The notes beneath the pieces are model-generated. The model was given only the letters and a program-made list of their open reading frames with translations, searched no databases and was not told where the DNA came from. From Pseudomonadota bacterium (lineage in GTDB: Bacteria > Pseudomonadota > Gammaproteobacteria > Steroidobacterales > Woeseiaceae), in contig JAQCGO010000017.1 in assembly GCA_027618995.1 (NCBI GenBank), positions 1 to 46,674 of the forward strand: 46,674 nt of DNA. Reading direction: 5' to 3'. Made by a program: the position numbers and the translations under genes. This document shows positions 46,594 to 46,674 of the stretch, in pieces (the first letter of the stretch is position 1; each line of letters starts with the position of its first letter).

Positions 46594-46674
46594 ATTGCCC
46601 TTTTTCAGTGTCCGTCTTCAAACAAATGGGACAGATGTGTTGTCAGGTTAAGCGAGTGTTTTTCTCATCATTTT

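Noticed and set aside
1..46674. CRISPR arrays, rRNA operons, complete IS elements, riboswitches
   Set aside because: No regularly spaced repeats, rRNA sequence, transposase frame or riboswitch core was recognised on either strand.

Overview
The window looks like a chromosome segment of a gammaproteobacterium. The core gene order hrcA-grpE-dnaK-dnaJ-dapB-carA-carB-greA / yhbY / rlmE-ftsH-folP-glmM-tpiA-secG-tRNA-Leu, followed by nuoA-N and tRNA-fMet, and the block nadK-recN-fur-bamE-rnfH-ratA-smpB-ssrA are arrangements known from Pseudomonas/Xanthomonas-type gammaproteobacteria. Placement below class level (for example Woeseiaceae or Steroidobacter relatives) is a guess only.

Layout. (1) 1-6290 is an accessory region that looks less GC-rich and is loosely packed. 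It holds a two-gene operon with a twin-arginine protein, a serine beta-lactamase-like hydrolase, a small lipoprotein, a formylglycine sulfatase, a secreted hypothetical protein, two tiny paralogous ORFs and several families of intergenic repeats. (2) 6291-21327, all on the minus strand: secG, tRNA-Leu(GAG), the complete 14-subunit complex I operon nuoABCDEFGHIJKLMN and initiator tRNA-fMet. The accessory DNA begins exactly at the 3' end of that tRNA, where rimP-nusA would be expected. (3) 21287-33068: housekeeping genes for glycolysis, cell-wall precursors, folate, membrane proteolysis, rRNA methylation, transcript cleavage, carbamoyl phosphate and lysine/diaminopimelate. (4) 33066-38004: the chaperone cluster hrcA-grpE-dnaK-dnaJ, with a near-consensus sigma-32 promoter before dnaK. 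(5) 38133-44235: NAD kinase, RecN, Fur, BamE, RnfH, RatA, an SLC6-type transporter and SmpB. (6) 44322-44683: tmRNA with the tag ANDDNYALAA, its terminator, and a P4-type tyrosine recombinase that marks the edge of an island entering at the ssrA 3' end and running off the right side.

How it works together. Most of the window is the central machinery of respiration (complex I), proteostasis (DnaKJ-GrpE, FtsH, SmpB-tmRNA, BamE, SecG) and biosynthesis, tightly packed with ATGA-type overlaps. The unusual material lies at the two ends, beside tRNA-fMet and beside ssrA, both classic landing points for foreign DNA. I do not see a complete new system. The best leads are the mini-ORF family linked to a dispersed repeat, the initiator tRNA with a U1-U72 mismatch, an apparent ATC start codon for dapB, and the iteron/hairpin region in front of the integrase. 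The long ORFs opposite the nuo, car and glmM genes are antisense shadows and are not annotated.
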